This document shows, one piece after another, positions 42,961 to 51,330 of a stretch of 59,699 nucleotides of DNA; position 1 is the stretch's first letter, and each line of letters begins with the position of its first letter. Both the position numbers and the translations under genes were made by a program. The DNA comes from SHLQ01 sp964562985. GTDB lineage: Bacteria > Actinomycetota > Acidimicrobiia > Acidimicrobiales > SHLQ01. The stretch covers positions 1 through 59,699 of the forward strand of contig CAZLWE010000014.1 in assembly GCA_964562985.1 (NCBI GenBank), given 5' to 3'. The notes beneath the pieces were generated by a model that made no database searches, had not been told where the DNA came from, and saw nothing but the letters and a program-made list of their open reading frames with translations.

Positions 42961-44388
42961 ATGGTCGATAGAAGTCCTATGCGTGCTCTTGCCATGGTCC
43001 TAGCGCTGCTCGTGATGGCCTCGGCATGTACCGACGCCGGAGAAACCTCGACTCCCGCGGTGCCTGATGATGCCGATCGAGTCGCGGCCGATTCGGAAGG
43101 GTCGCGTCAGGTCGGAGGAGTGCAGGGCACAACTACCGAGAACGCCGTGGACCCAGAGGCGCTCGCTAGCGAAGAAGGTGAAGGTGCTGGGTCCGATGCC
43201 GTCATCGGAGAGACCGCATCGACGGATCCGCAGGCGGGCGAGGCTGCGGCCGAGCTGGGTGATAGTTCCGAAGCGGTGGACGAAGGTGACCCCGCGACGC
43301 AAGCCCCGGCAGCCGCGCCAGCGCAGAATGCTCTCGACGCGCCCAGTGACACGCCTTTGGATGCACTGGTCACCGAACTGATCACATTCGTTGAAGCTGA
43401 GCGGGGGTTGACATTCCTCGATCGGCCACCCGTGCAGGTTCTCGATTCGGGAAGTTTCAACGACGCGTGGCAAGAACTTGTGCTTCGCGAAGCGCAAGGT
43501 GATGCTTCGGAGTTCGCCAACTTCACGGACATCTACCAGGCGGTTGGCATCATCGACGATGGCCGTGAGCTCGATGAGATCTGGGCCCGCTTTGGTGATG
43601 CTGGAGTCGTTGGCTACTACGACACCGAGACCGGTGGGGTCGTGTTGCGCAGCGGCGAACTGACGACCTTCACCGAGACGGTGCTGGTTCACGAATTGGT
43701 GCACGCACTCGAAGATCAGGTGTTCGGGTTAGATCGCGGCTCAGACGCCGAGAACGACGAGCTGGCGTGGACGTTCTCCGCGTTGGTCGAAGGTTCGGCA
43801 CGAGTGATCGAAGCCCGGTATCGGGCCACGTTGACACCAGCTGAACTGAACGAGGAAGCGGCGGCTCGAAATTCGATCCCCCGGTCGGTGTCGCTCAATG
43901 AGTTCACGCCATCGTTTCTCGAGCTGCAGTTCGGTCGCTACGACTACGGAGAGGATTTCGCCTCGGCTCTGTGGGAAACGGGCCAGGACCGCCTCGATGC
44001 CGCCTACGCTGACCCGCCGGCGACCTCCGAGGCCGTGGTGAACCCCGAAGCGTTTCTCTCCGGCGCAGACCTCGTCGAAGCGTTGGACTTTCCCCCTGCC
44101 GAGGGCGATGTGTTCGAGCAGGGAGTCTGGGGTCAGGCCGGTGTTGCAGCTCTTTTGACCGACGTGTTCGATCGTCGCGAAGCGCTCGAGATTTCTCAGG
44201 GCTGGGGGAACGACCGATTCGTCGCATGGCGCGACGGCGAGGTCAGCTGTGTTCGAATCCACGTCAGTGCAGATTCTCCCGAAGCTCTAGACCGGTACGC
44301 CGAGGCCTTTGAAGAATGGGCGCAACTCGGCGACCGACAAATTTTCTTCCCGACCGCTGACCTCATCCGTGTGACGAGTTGCGGCTAA
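42961..44388 (+). CDS. lipoprotein with HExxH metallopeptidase-like motif, function unknown
   Basis: The ~475-residue protein has a lipoprotein signal (ALLVMASAC, Cys23 counted from ATG 42961; ATG 42979 is also possible). A ~110-residue acidic, low-complexity spacer follows, then a helical domain with TVLVHELVHALEDQVFGLD, in which His244, Glu245 and His248 fit the zinc HExxH motif. Downstream Glu-containing segments (FSALVEGSARVIEARY) could provide the third ligand as in zincins (Glu in EGSA). It is probably an extracytoplasmic zinc protein. The family is unnamed to me. Confidence 0.75.
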   Translation: MVDRSPMRALAMVLALLVMASACTDAGETSTPAVPDDADRVAADSEGSRQVGGVQGTTTENAVDPEALASEEGEGAGSDAVIGETASTDPQAGEAAAELGDSSEAVDEGDPATQAPAAAPAQNALDAPSDTPLDALVTELITFVEAERGLTFLDRPPVQVLDSGSFNDAWQELVLREAQGDASEFANFTDIYQAVGIIDDGRELDEIWARFGDAGVVGYYDTETGGVVLRSGELTTFTETVLVHELVHALEDQVFGLDRGSDAENDELAWTFSALVEGSARVIEARYRATLTPAELNEEAAARNSIPRSVSLNEFTPSFLELQFGRYDYGEDFASALWETGQDRLDAAYADPPATSEAVVNPEAFLSGADLVEALDFPPAEGDVFEQGVWGQAGVAALLTDVFDRREALEISQGWGNDRFVAWRDGEVSCVRIHVSADSPEALDRYAEAFEEWAQLGDRQIFFPTADLIRVTSCG

Positions 44389-44400
44389 CAGCGAGCGGTC

Positions 44401-44889
44401 TTAGCTCGTCTGAAGGGCCGTGCCGGTATAGGGCGCCGGATCCTTCGGCCCGGGTACTTGGAGCCCCGACCAACCGGTGAGCTCGTCAAGGGCGACTATG
44501 ACCGATCGCCAAGCTTGGGGATCCCACCCCTCGGCCTTGCTGAGGATCTCGCCATCTTGGCGCACTAACACCAGGGCAGGGAGTGTCTCCACGCCCAACG
44601 CGTTGGCGGCGCTGCCATTTGGGTCGGCGAACGTGAGGGACTCTTCGGCGTAGGGGCCGAGAAACTTCTTCACGCCATCGGCAGGGCCGGTTGCGAGCCA
44701 TGCCACTCGAACACCGGCACCGCTGTAGTGATGGAAGATCCGTTTGATCGTGTCGAGGAGCCAGGCGCTCTCATGCGTGTACGGGTCGATAACTCCGGCA
44801 AGCATGGGAAACGTGGTCATCCAGTCCGAGAACGGTCGAGCATCGCCGTTGATCGGGTTTAGTTCGGGGTCACCTTCGAGAACTGCCAC
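44401..44889 (-). CDS. thioredoxin-fold protein without CxxC
   Basis: The 162-residue protein ends with a thioredoxin-like half: LTFADPNGSAANALGVETLP, ALVLVRQDGEILSKAEGWDP, AWRSVIVALDEL. The cis-Pro of the fold is seen in VETLPAL, but the redox CxxC is absent, so it is unlikely to be a disulfide reductase. The first half (FSDWMTTFPMLAGVIDPYTH) resembles similar actinobacterial proteins. GTG 44889 is favoured over the longer frame from 45069, which would run through the divergent gene. The 53 bases to the 44943 start hold both promoters. Confidence 0.7.
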   Translation of the reverse strand: MAVLEGDPELNPINGDARPFSDWMTTFPMLAGVIDPYTHESAWLLDTIKRIFHHYSGAGVRVAWLATGPADGVKKFLGPYAEESLTFADPNGSAANALGVETLPALVLVRQDGEILSKAEGWDPQAWRSVIVALDELTGWSGLQVPGPKDPAPYTGTALQTS

Positions 44890-44942
44890 GGCCGAAACGG
44901 TAGCGGATGCGTATGCGCAATACACGCTTGTAGTGTCGGTGC

Positions 44943-45560
44943 GTGCATCCAATCGAGCGTCTTCGCTATGTGGCCCGGGCCGGACAGGCGCCCGATCGCA
45001 TCCTCGTTCCCGAGACAATGTCGGCCTTGGCAGCTTTCTGCTCCGACAGGAACGCGCTGCTGACAGCACTACGTCAGCTCATTGCGCGACAGCCCGCATC
45101 CACCGGGATCGTGTGTTTGGGCGCCCATATGCTCCACGGCCTAGACGCCTGCGCCGCAGGTTGGGAGCTTGCCGATCGGTTTATGGAAGACGAATCTGGC
45201 GAGATCGCCGAATCGGTTGCCTACGGCGAGGCGGGAGGAACGGAAGTCATCGATTCGCTCGCTTCGGGACCCGGACAGGTGCTGTGCCCATCGGGCACCC
45301 TCGCCTGGATCGAAAGTGGCCGCAAAAAAGGACGTTCGATCGTTGTCGTCACCCCGTTCGGAAGTCGCTTGCCGGCCAAGCTATGGAACGCGTACCTCAC
45401 ACGCAATGGCCTTGATGGCGCTGGTGGCCAGGAGCGGTCAGGTTTGCCCGAACTGGTCGACCTCGATCGGTTCGACGACCTGATCGACGCCGATGGTGTT
45501 AAGCCACGCGATGAATGGGTGGCGGATTGTCCGGACGTGGCCGAACTCGCTCGCGGTTGA
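44943..45560 (+). CDS. conserved actinobacterial hypothetical protein
   Basis: The 205-residue protein starts MHPIERLRYVARAGQAPDRI, a start I recognise in an actinobacterial family of unassigned function with a helical N-terminus and a Rossmann-like second half (GPGQVLCPSGTLAWIESG, SIVVVTPFGSRLPAKLWNAY). A distant relation to eIF-2B/IF2B-like or nucleotide-sugar folds is conceivable but not demonstrated. Its last 62 bases overlap the tail of the converging aminotransferase gene. It diverges from the thioredoxin-fold gene, a pairing worth comparing in relatives. Confidence 0.7.
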   Translation: MHPIERLRYVARAGQAPDRILVPETMSALAAFCSDRNALLTALRQLIARQPASTGIVCLGAHMLHGLDACAAGWELADRFMEDESGEIAESVAYGEAGGTEVIDSLASGPGQVLCPSGTLAWIESGRKKGRSIVVVTPFGSRLPAKLWNAYLTRNGLDGAGGQERSGLPELVDLDRFDDLIDADGVKPRDEWVADCPDVAELARG

Positions 45561-46725
45561 GATCGATCTCGAGATCTAGATCACCGTGGCGTGGGCGCAA
45601 CAGCTGAATCACCGCGTTGATGACGCGTTGTTGGTCACCGTCGGTCATCGATGACCCGCTCGGTAGACATATGCCGCATCGGAAGTGGTCAAGTGCATTT
45701 GATCCACCCGTGATGGCGAAGTCGCGGTAGGGCGTTTGTAGATGCATTGGCTTCCACGCTGGTCGAGCCTCGATCTGTTGGTCCTGGAGGAGTCGAACCA
45801 TTTCAGCCACCGGGCGGTGACGGGTCGGGTCGGTCATCAGTACCGTGAGCCAACCGTTGCCTCGCCCACCGTGTGCGTCTTGAGTGGCTACCTCAACGCC
45901 AGGGAAGTGATGAAAGGCCTCGAGATAGCGAAGATGGATGTTTCGGGTGCGGCCGACGAGCAGGTCGAGCCGCTCGAGCTGAGCGACTCCAACCGCTGCC
46001 AACAAGTTGGACATCTTGTAGGCGTAGCCAACCTGGTCGTGCTCAAAATGTGCTTCTGGAAGGCGGGCTTGGGAGGCGAGGTGGCGAGCGTTTTCGAGCA
46101 GCGAGCGTGGCCCCACCAAAGCGCCCCCGCCCCCGGTGGTCACGAGTTTGTTGCCATTGAAGCTGAGGGCAGCCAATCGGCCGAACGATCCTGCAGGCCG
46201 ACCTTGGTGGCTTGCGCCGATCGACTCCGCGGCATCTTCGAGGATCGGCACGGCGTATCGGTTGCAAATCGCTTCGATCGCTGAATAGTTCGGACATGCC
46301 CCGTAGAGATCGACGGTTATCACCGCTTTGGCGCGGTTGCCGGACTGGTGAAGATCGCCCAGTGCCTGGCTGAGGGCGTCGGAATCCATGTTGCCGGTGA
46401 CCGGATCACAGTCGACGAAGTGCGGGGTGGCACCCACGTAGCGAACGACGTTGGCCGTGGCGATGAACGTCACCGTCGGCACCACCACGATGTCGCCTGG
46501 ACCGATGCCGAGGGCGAGCAGTCCGAGGTGAAGGGCAGCTGTGCCGCTGTTAAGCGCGACGGCGTCTTCGGTGGCCGTGATCGACCGGAGTCGAGCCTCG
46601 AACTCGTTAATCGCCGGCCCGACAGGTGCAATCCAGTTACTGTCGAAAGCCTGCAACAGCGATTCTCGCTCGCGCCAGGTCATGTCGGGCGGGGACAGAT
46701 GAATGCGATCCGGAGTTGGTGACAT
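45499..46725 (-). CDS. DegT/DnrJ/EryC1/StrS aminotransferase (PglE/LegC-like)
   Basis: This 408-residue PLP enzyme aminates a keto nucleotide sugar. NSGTAALHLGLLALGIGPGD, VVPTVTFIATANVVRYVGA, ILEDAAESIGA and the PLP-binding Lys193 in LSFNGNKLVTTGGGGAL are the family motifs; the SFNGNK pattern is that of the PglE/LegC group that makes 4-amino-4,6-dideoxy sugars. GGAG lies seven bases before ATG 46725, so the start upstream at 46809 is rejected. The last ~30 residues (PRPDNPPPIHRVA) are odd and overlap the convergent gene by 62 bases. It probably supplies a sugar to the polysaccharide cluster at 48.6-55 kb. Confidence 0.88.
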   Translation of the reverse strand: MSPTPDRIHLSPPDMTWRERESLLQAFDSNWIAPVGPAINEFEARLRSITATEDAVALNSGTAALHLGLLALGIGPGDIVVVPTVTFIATANVVRYVGATPHFVDCDPVTGNMDSDALSQALGDLHQSGNRAKAVITVDLYGACPNYSAIEAICNRYAVPILEDAAESIGASHQGRPAGSFGRLAALSFNGNKLVTTGGGGALVGPRSLLENARHLASQARLPEAHFEHDQVGYAYKMSNLLAAVGVAQLERLDLLVGRTRNIHLRYLEAFHHFPGVEVATQDAHGGRGNGWLTVLMTDPTRHRPVAEMVRLLQDQQIEARPAWKPMHLQTPYRDFAITGGSNALDHFRCGICLPSGSSMTDGDQQRVINAVIQLLRPRHGDLDLEIDLNRERVRPRPDNPPPIHRVA

Positions 46726-46777
46726 GTGAGCTCCTAGGCCATTTGACCTAGCCCCTGTCGGCAGTAACGCTGCAGAT

Positions 46778-47659
46778 GTGAACCAATCGGCTACGCCCAT
46801 TGCGGTCAACCCGGCATTCGTCCCTGCGCTGTTGGAATGGTCCGACCCGTCGGAGAGAGATCTGCCGTGGCGTCAGACCCGTGATCCGTGGGCGGTGTTG
46901 GTGAGCGAGGTGATGTCTCAGCAGACGCAGATTGAGCGCGTCGTTCCGAAGTGGCAGCAGTTCATGGCCCGCTTTCCAACCCCCGCGGATCTCGCAGTGG
47001 CGCCGCTCGGGGAGGTGATCGCGCTGTGGGTCGGGCTGGGTTACAACCGCCGCGCACGGCTACTGCACAGCTGCGCGCAGCGGCTCGTTGACGATCATGA
47101 CGGCGCGCTTCCCGAGGACTTTGACGAGCTCCTCGGGCTTCCTGGGATCGGTCCGTACACGGCTCGCGCAGTGCTCGCGTTCGCCTTTGAGCATGACGTG
47201 GGTGTGGTCGACACCAACGTCGGTCGAGTGCTCGCTCGAGTAGGAGGTCAGGCGCTTGCGACGGGCCGCGCTCAAGATGTTGCCAATTCGCTCGTGCCCG
47301 ACGGGCAAGGCTGGAAATGGAATCAGTCGATCTTGGACTTTGGTGCTTCGGTCTGCATGAAGCGAAACCCAGGCTGCTCGCTGTGCCCGGTTCGCGAGTT
47401 TTGCCGCTGGCGCGGGACTGGACCCGACCCAGCGACGGGATCGGCCGGCGTCTCGGTAGCCCAATCACCCTTTGAGGGGTCGGATCGGCAGGGCAGGGGC
47501 CGCCTGATACGAGCGCTTGCCGGCGGAGCTGTTCCTCGGCGCGATCTGGCCGAGATCATGGGTTGGCCAGATGAGACGGAGCGAGTCGAGCGGGTGTTAG
47601 CGGACCTGATTAAGGAAGGAATGGTGGAAGCGGCCGAGCTATTTGTGCGCCTTCCATAG
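46778..47659 (+). CDS. mutY: A/G-specific adenine glycosylase MutY
   Basis: The 293-residue enzyme removes adenine paired with 8-oxoguanine. Catalytic Glu44 is in LVSEVMSQQTQ, the HhH motif is LPGIGPYTARAVLAF, and Asp145 is in VVDTNVGRV. The Fe-S cysteines are Cys193, Cys200, Cys203 and Cys209 (C-x6-C-x2-C-x5-C). The C-terminus is short and looks like a winged-helix piece (AEIMGWPDETERVERVLADL) rather than the NUDIX-like 8-oxoG domain of long MutY, as in other actinobacteria. Starts with GTG 46778. Confidence 0.9.
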   Translation: MNQSATPIAVNPAFVPALLEWSDPSERDLPWRQTRDPWAVLVSEVMSQQTQIERVVPKWQQFMARFPTPADLAVAPLGEVIALWVGLGYNRRARLLHSCAQRLVDDHDGALPEDFDELLGLPGIGPYTARAVLAFAFEHDVGVVDTNVGRVLARVGGQALATGRAQDVANSLVPDGQGWKWNQSILDFGASVCMKRNPGCSLCPVREFCRWRGTGPDPATGSAGVSVAQSPFEGSDRQGRGRLIRALAGGAVPRRDLAEIMGWPDETERVERVLADLIKEGMVEAAELFVRLP

Positions 47660-47787
47660 GCGGCGTGTCCCTTTGGGCCGCGTCAACTATGTCACATCAT
47701 CCCTCCGCCGATCCTTCGATCCAATACCATCTAGACACCAGTATTGGGGTGAAGGCGGGCCTTGGGTCAGATCGGGAGGAGCGTGTA

Positions 47788-48621
47788 GTGGAGGCAGAAA
47801 CCACGGTCACGTTCTATGGCGTCCGAGGCTCTACGCCATGCCACTGCTCAAGCATGTCGCGATATGGCGGCAACACCGCGTGTGTCGTGATCGAATCCGG
47901 ACACGCCGATCCCATCGTGCTCGACGCCGGAACGGGATTGCGCTTCTACGGGCTCGATCGAGGGCCGGATCCCTTCACGGGCACGGTGCTCGTGACCCAT
48001 TTGCACTGGGATCACGTGCAAGGCCTTCCATTCTTTTCGCCGTTGCTCGATCCCGAGTCAACGACAACGATTTATGGTCCGCCCGAGCCTAATGTCAGTT
48101 TTGGCGAAGCGATCGGTGGTTTCGTGAAGCCGCCGTACTTCCCCGTCTCCATCGAACAACTCCCGTCATCGATGTCGATCAAGTCCATTGCGAACGAACG
48201 AGTCGACCTTGGTGTTGGGGTATCGGTAATGGCACGACCCGTTCCGCACAGCGGTGAGACGAACGGTTATCGAATCGACATCGGGGATACCTCTATTGCC
48301 TACATTCCCGACCATCAGGAGCCCGCGGCGATGTCCGATATTGCCGATTCGGTGTTGGAGCTAGTCGAAGGCGTGGATCTTCTTATCCACGATGCGCAGT
48401 TCACGCCGGAGCTGCTGGCAAGTCGTCAAGACTGGGGTCATTGCACCCCCGAATACGCTCTTCGCGTGGCCGAGGCCGGTAACGCGAAGCGGCTGGCACT
48501 GTTCCACCACGATCCGCTCCACAACGACGACGACGTCGACCGCCTCGTGGAGCAGACCACTCTCGCAGCGACTTCGGTAAAGGTGTTGGGTGCGGCCGAG
48601 GGTCTGAAGATCAGCCTGTAG
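47788..48621 (+). CDS. MBL-fold metallo-hydrolase (RNase Z-like/cyclic nucleotide phosphodiesterase-like)
   Basis: The 277-residue protein has the metal motif THLHWDHVQGLPFF (His71, His73, Asp75, His76), further ligands in PHSGE, LIHDAQF and LFHHDP, and an N-terminal VTFYGVRGSTPCHCSSMSRY typical of the RNase Z/phosphodiesterase branch. The GTG at 47788 follows GGGAGGAG, so I rejected the longer frame from 47665, which overlaps mutY's end region. Substrate is probably a phosphodiester, but not certain. Its end overlaps the GT4 gene by 11 bases. Confidence 0.87.
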   Translation: MEAETTVTFYGVRGSTPCHCSSMSRYGGNTACVVIESGHADPIVLDAGTGLRFYGLDRGPDPFTGTVLVTHLHWDHVQGLPFFSPLLDPESTTTIYGPPEPNVSFGEAIGGFVKPPYFPVSIEQLPSSMSIKSIANERVDLGVGVSVMARPVPHSGETNGYRIDIGDTSIAYIPDHQEPAAMSDIADSVLELVEGVDLLIHDAQFTPELLASRQDWGHCTPEYALRVAEAGNAKRLALFHHDPLHNDDDVDRLVEQTTLAATSVKVLGAAEGLKISL

Positions 48622-49795
48622 GGACCTTGCGTCGGCGACGTTGGCCGATCGCAGCCCAATATGCCTGCTCATGAACCTCTCCGGTGCGAGCTGGGGCGTA
48701 ACGTTCGTCAAGCTCGGACGCGAACAGCTTGGCTCCAAATTCTTCGTTGGGCAGATTTCCTTCGACCAAGGTGAAGAGCTCCGCCAACGAGTCCGTATCG
48801 CCGGTGGCGTAGACGCGGCGACCGGCATCGCCTTCGTCGGTGGCGAGGATTTCGCGATGTGGGGCGATGTCGCTGGCGATTACCGGCAACGCAGCGCGTC
48901 CGGCTTCGATTAGCGCGGTCGGAAGCCCTTCGAGGTGTGAAGAGGTAACAAAAGCACCAGCGTTGGTGACGAGCTCGGCGAGTTCGTCACCGTAAAGCGG
49001 GCCCGTGAAGATGATCGGATTGGGGGAGTCTTCGGCAAGCTCGTGCAGGCGATCAACATATGGCTTGGTTCCGGCGGCGCCTCCGATGATGACCAGGGGC
49101 AAGTTGGTTAAGGCCTTGCGGAAGGCATCGATGGTCTCATGTGGAGCCTTCTCGGGCACCAGCCGACCGACGGAGACGAAGTAGCGGCCAGCCCGAAGTC
49201 CATAACGGTCGAGGGTAGATCCGGGTTCGACGGAAGAAATTGGATGGGTCGAATTCGGGACGACCGTGGTGGTGCGACGAAACTCGTCGGCATATTCGTC
49301 CGCGAGTGTGCTGCTGACGACCAGCGTGGAATGTGGGATTCGGGCGCTGACCGACGCAGCGAACCGAAGGATCTGTTTCGCCGCCCGCCCCCACTTGTCT
49401 CGCTTGTCGTCTCGACCGTGCACGGTGACGAGCACAGTCGAACGAGAGAGCGGCCGGGTGATGAGCGACATTATTCCTGGCCCCAGCGCGTGAAAGTGGA
49501 TGATGTCGAAATCTCTGCCGATGCAATAGAGGGCCGACCGGAATGCATGGACCATTGCGCCGATGCCGGGGGACTGAGCCGCTGGAAGGTAGACGAGGCG
49601 CACACCGTCGATCATGGGGGGATGAGTCGCGTAGTCCTCGGAGCGACAAAAGACGGTTACGTCGTGACCGCGAGTGACCAGTTCTCGGGCGAGAACATCG
49701 ACGACGGTTTCGACTCCGCCATAATGTGCCGGGATGCCGCGCGTCCCGATCATGGCGATTCGTAGTGTCGATTTTGACGCTCGACGGATGGCCAC
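48611..49795 (-). CDS. glycosyltransferase family 4
   Basis: The 394-residue GT-B enzyme transfers sugars from nucleotide donors in surface polysaccharide synthesis. N-terminal donor/acceptor landmarks are MIGTRGIPAHYGGVETVVDV and DFDIIHFHALGPGIMSLI. The C-terminal domain has FVSVGRLVPEKAPHETIDAF, IFTGPLYGDELAELVTNAGA and the E-x7-E-like SSHLEGLPTALIEAGRAALP. GTG start at 49795. It is the last minus-strand gene of the polysaccharide cluster, 107 bases after the hexapeptide protein. Confidence 0.9.
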   Translation of the reverse strand: MAIRRASKSTLRIAMIGTRGIPAHYGGVETVVDVLARELVTRGHDVTVFCRSEDYATHPPMIDGVRLVYLPAAQSPGIGAMVHAFRSALYCIGRDFDIIHFHALGPGIMSLITRPLSRSTVLVTVHGRDDKRDKWGRAAKQILRFAASVSARIPHSTLVVSSTLADEYADEFRRTTTVVPNSTHPISSVEPGSTLDRYGLRAGRYFVSVGRLVPEKAPHETIDAFRKALTNLPLVIIGGAAGTKPYVDRLHELAEDSPNPIIFTGPLYGDELAELVTNAGAFVTSSHLEGLPTALIEAGRAALPVIASDIAPHREILATDEGDAGRRVYATGDTDSLAELFTLVEGNLPNEEFGAKLFASELDERYAPARTGEVHEQAYWAAIGQRRRRKVPTG

Positions 49796-49902
49796 GATCC
49801 TCCTTCACGCACCTAGGCCCAATGGCACATCGTATTGCGCGGCAAGCTCTGGTTCAAAGCGGAGGCAGATGGCTCAGAAGTTGGTTGATTTTCGTTGATT
49901 TT

Positions 49903-50421
49903 TCAATCGATTCGGTGGAGGTCGCCGAGGTAGCGTTTCGCCCGCTCTACGTAGTTTTGCGCGTTGAGGAGGTTCAGCTCGACGGAGTGGGCGTCCTCAC
50001 GGATTGTGACGGGAACGCCCAAGGCGATCGCGTTAGGCGGTATTGTCTTGCCGCCAGCGACGACCGCGTTCGCTCCGACCAGTGCCCCCGAGGAAATCAC
50101 GGTCCCATGGAGCACGATCGCGCCAGACCCCGCCAAGGACGCATTTTCGAGCGTGCATCCCTCGAGATGGGTGTTGTGACCGATCGTGCAATCGTCGCCG
50201 ATGATGGTCGGATGTTCCTCAGTGCAGTGGAGCACGGCGCCGTCCTGGATCGATGTCCGGGCTCCAATCGAAATGATGTTGTCGTCAGCTCGAATCACGG
50301 CGGTTGGCCAAACCGAAGAATGTGCGCCAATCACCGCGCGGCCGATGATGACCGCGTCCGGATGAACATAGGCATCCGGATGGATCTCGGGGCCTGCGTC
50401 ACCAAGGGCGTAGATAGGCAT
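49903..50421 (-). CDS. gamma-carbonic-anhydrase-like left-handed beta-helix protein
   Basis: The 172-residue protein is a hexapeptide-repeat (LbH) trimer with His65 in GAVLHCTEEHP and His82/His85 in IGHNTHLEGC. The third metal position that is His87 in many gamma-class proteins is Glu here, with a histidine two residues earlier, a variant common in actinobacteria. The repeats are visible as VIIGRAVIGAHSSVWP and ASLAGSGAIVLHG. Within a polysaccharide cluster, an acetyl-type sugar acyltransferase is possible, but the metal-site pattern favours the carbonic-anhydrase-like family. ATG start at 50421. Confidence 0.82.
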   Translation of the reverse strand: MPIYALGDAGPEIHPDAYVHPDAVIIGRAVIGAHSSVWPTAVIRADDNIISIGARTSIQDGAVLHCTEEHPTIIGDDCTIGHNTHLEGCTLENASLAGSGAIVLHGTVISSGALVGANAVVAGGKTIPPNAIALGVPVTIREDAHSVELNLLNAQNYVERAKRYLGDLHRID

Positions 50422-50430
50422 GGGCTCTTC

Positions 50431-51330
50431 CTACCAGCCGCGGAGCAGGCGGGTAGGTTGCTTAAACTTCTTTGCGACGACAGCCATGCAGCGAAGCTCT
50501 TCAGCCCGATCAACCTTCGCAGCGCGTATAGCCGTCACATAGCCTTTCATTACCTGGCTCGCGAAGGAGAGATCCTTGGCTCCGTGCTGTTTGAGCTCTT
50601 CGAAATTGAGGCCGTTGCGGCCCGAGTTCATGGCGTGGCTGCGAGAACAAAATAGAGGCTCGGGGACTTTTTGGAACGTCCCGCGCATCGCCATCTCCAC
50701 CAGCAGGGTTCGATCGCCGCCGTAGAAGGGGCCATGAAGTCGGGTGTGCATCATCGTGTCACGACGCATGACGCCAAAGATGTAGAAGTTTCGGTGGTTG
50801 TTGTTGATGACGGCATCGATTCGCTTGTGCGGGTGGGGAGACCCGAAGCGGTCGTCTCCAGCGGGTGGGGTCAACTTGATGGCTTCCATGTACCCGTCAC
50901 CGCCGAGGTAGCCCTGCTCCATCTGCAACATGGGCTCGCTGTGTGGGTCGATCAACTGCGCCTCGGAATGGGCGATCACGAGGTTTGGATCGGTGTCAAA
51001 CAAGTCGATGACTTTGCGGAGGTAGCCCGGTTCGATACGGTCATCGGCAGCCGCCCATCGAAACAGTTCGCCATTGGTCAGGCGGAACAGCCTGTTGAAG
51101 TTGGCTGGACCGCCGACATTCGTGTCGTTGCGGGTGTAGGTGATGCGGGAATCCTCGGCAGCCAGTGTCTGCACGATTTCAGGAGTCGCATCGTCGGAGC
51201 AATTGTCGGAGACGACGAGCTCAAAATCGGCGAAGTCTTGGTCGAGATGACTTCGGATTGCCTCTTCGATGTAGTCGGCACCGTTGTACACCGGTACGCC
51301 GATCGAGAGGCGCGGTGGCGCTGCGGTCAT
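50431..51330 (-). CDS. glycosyltransferase family 2
   Basis: The 299-residue GT-A enzyme begins RLSIGVPVYNGADYIEEAIR and has LVVSDNCSDDATPEIVQ and the metal/nucleotide site RWAADDRIEPGYLRKV. It probably adds a sugar during repeat-unit assembly on the inner membrane face. ATG 51330 overlaps the stop of the polymerase gene by ATGA. It belongs to the minus-strand operon from 54969. No C-terminal membrane segment is obvious. Confidence 0.9.
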   Translation of the reverse strand: MTAAPPRLSIGVPVYNGADYIEEAIRSHLDQDFADFELVVSDNCSDDATPEIVQTLAAEDSRITYTRNDTNVGGPANFNRLFRLTNGELFRWAAADDRIEPGYLRKVIDLFDTDPNLVIAHSEAQLIDPHSEPMLQMEQGYLGGDGYMEAIKLTPPAGDDRFGSPHPHKRIDAVINNNHRNFYIFGVMRRDTMMHTRLHGPFYGGDRTLLVEMAMRGTFQKVPEPLFCSRSHAMNSGRNGLNFEELKQHGAKDLSFASQVMKGYVTAIRAAKVDRAEELRCMAVVAKKFKQPTRLLRGW

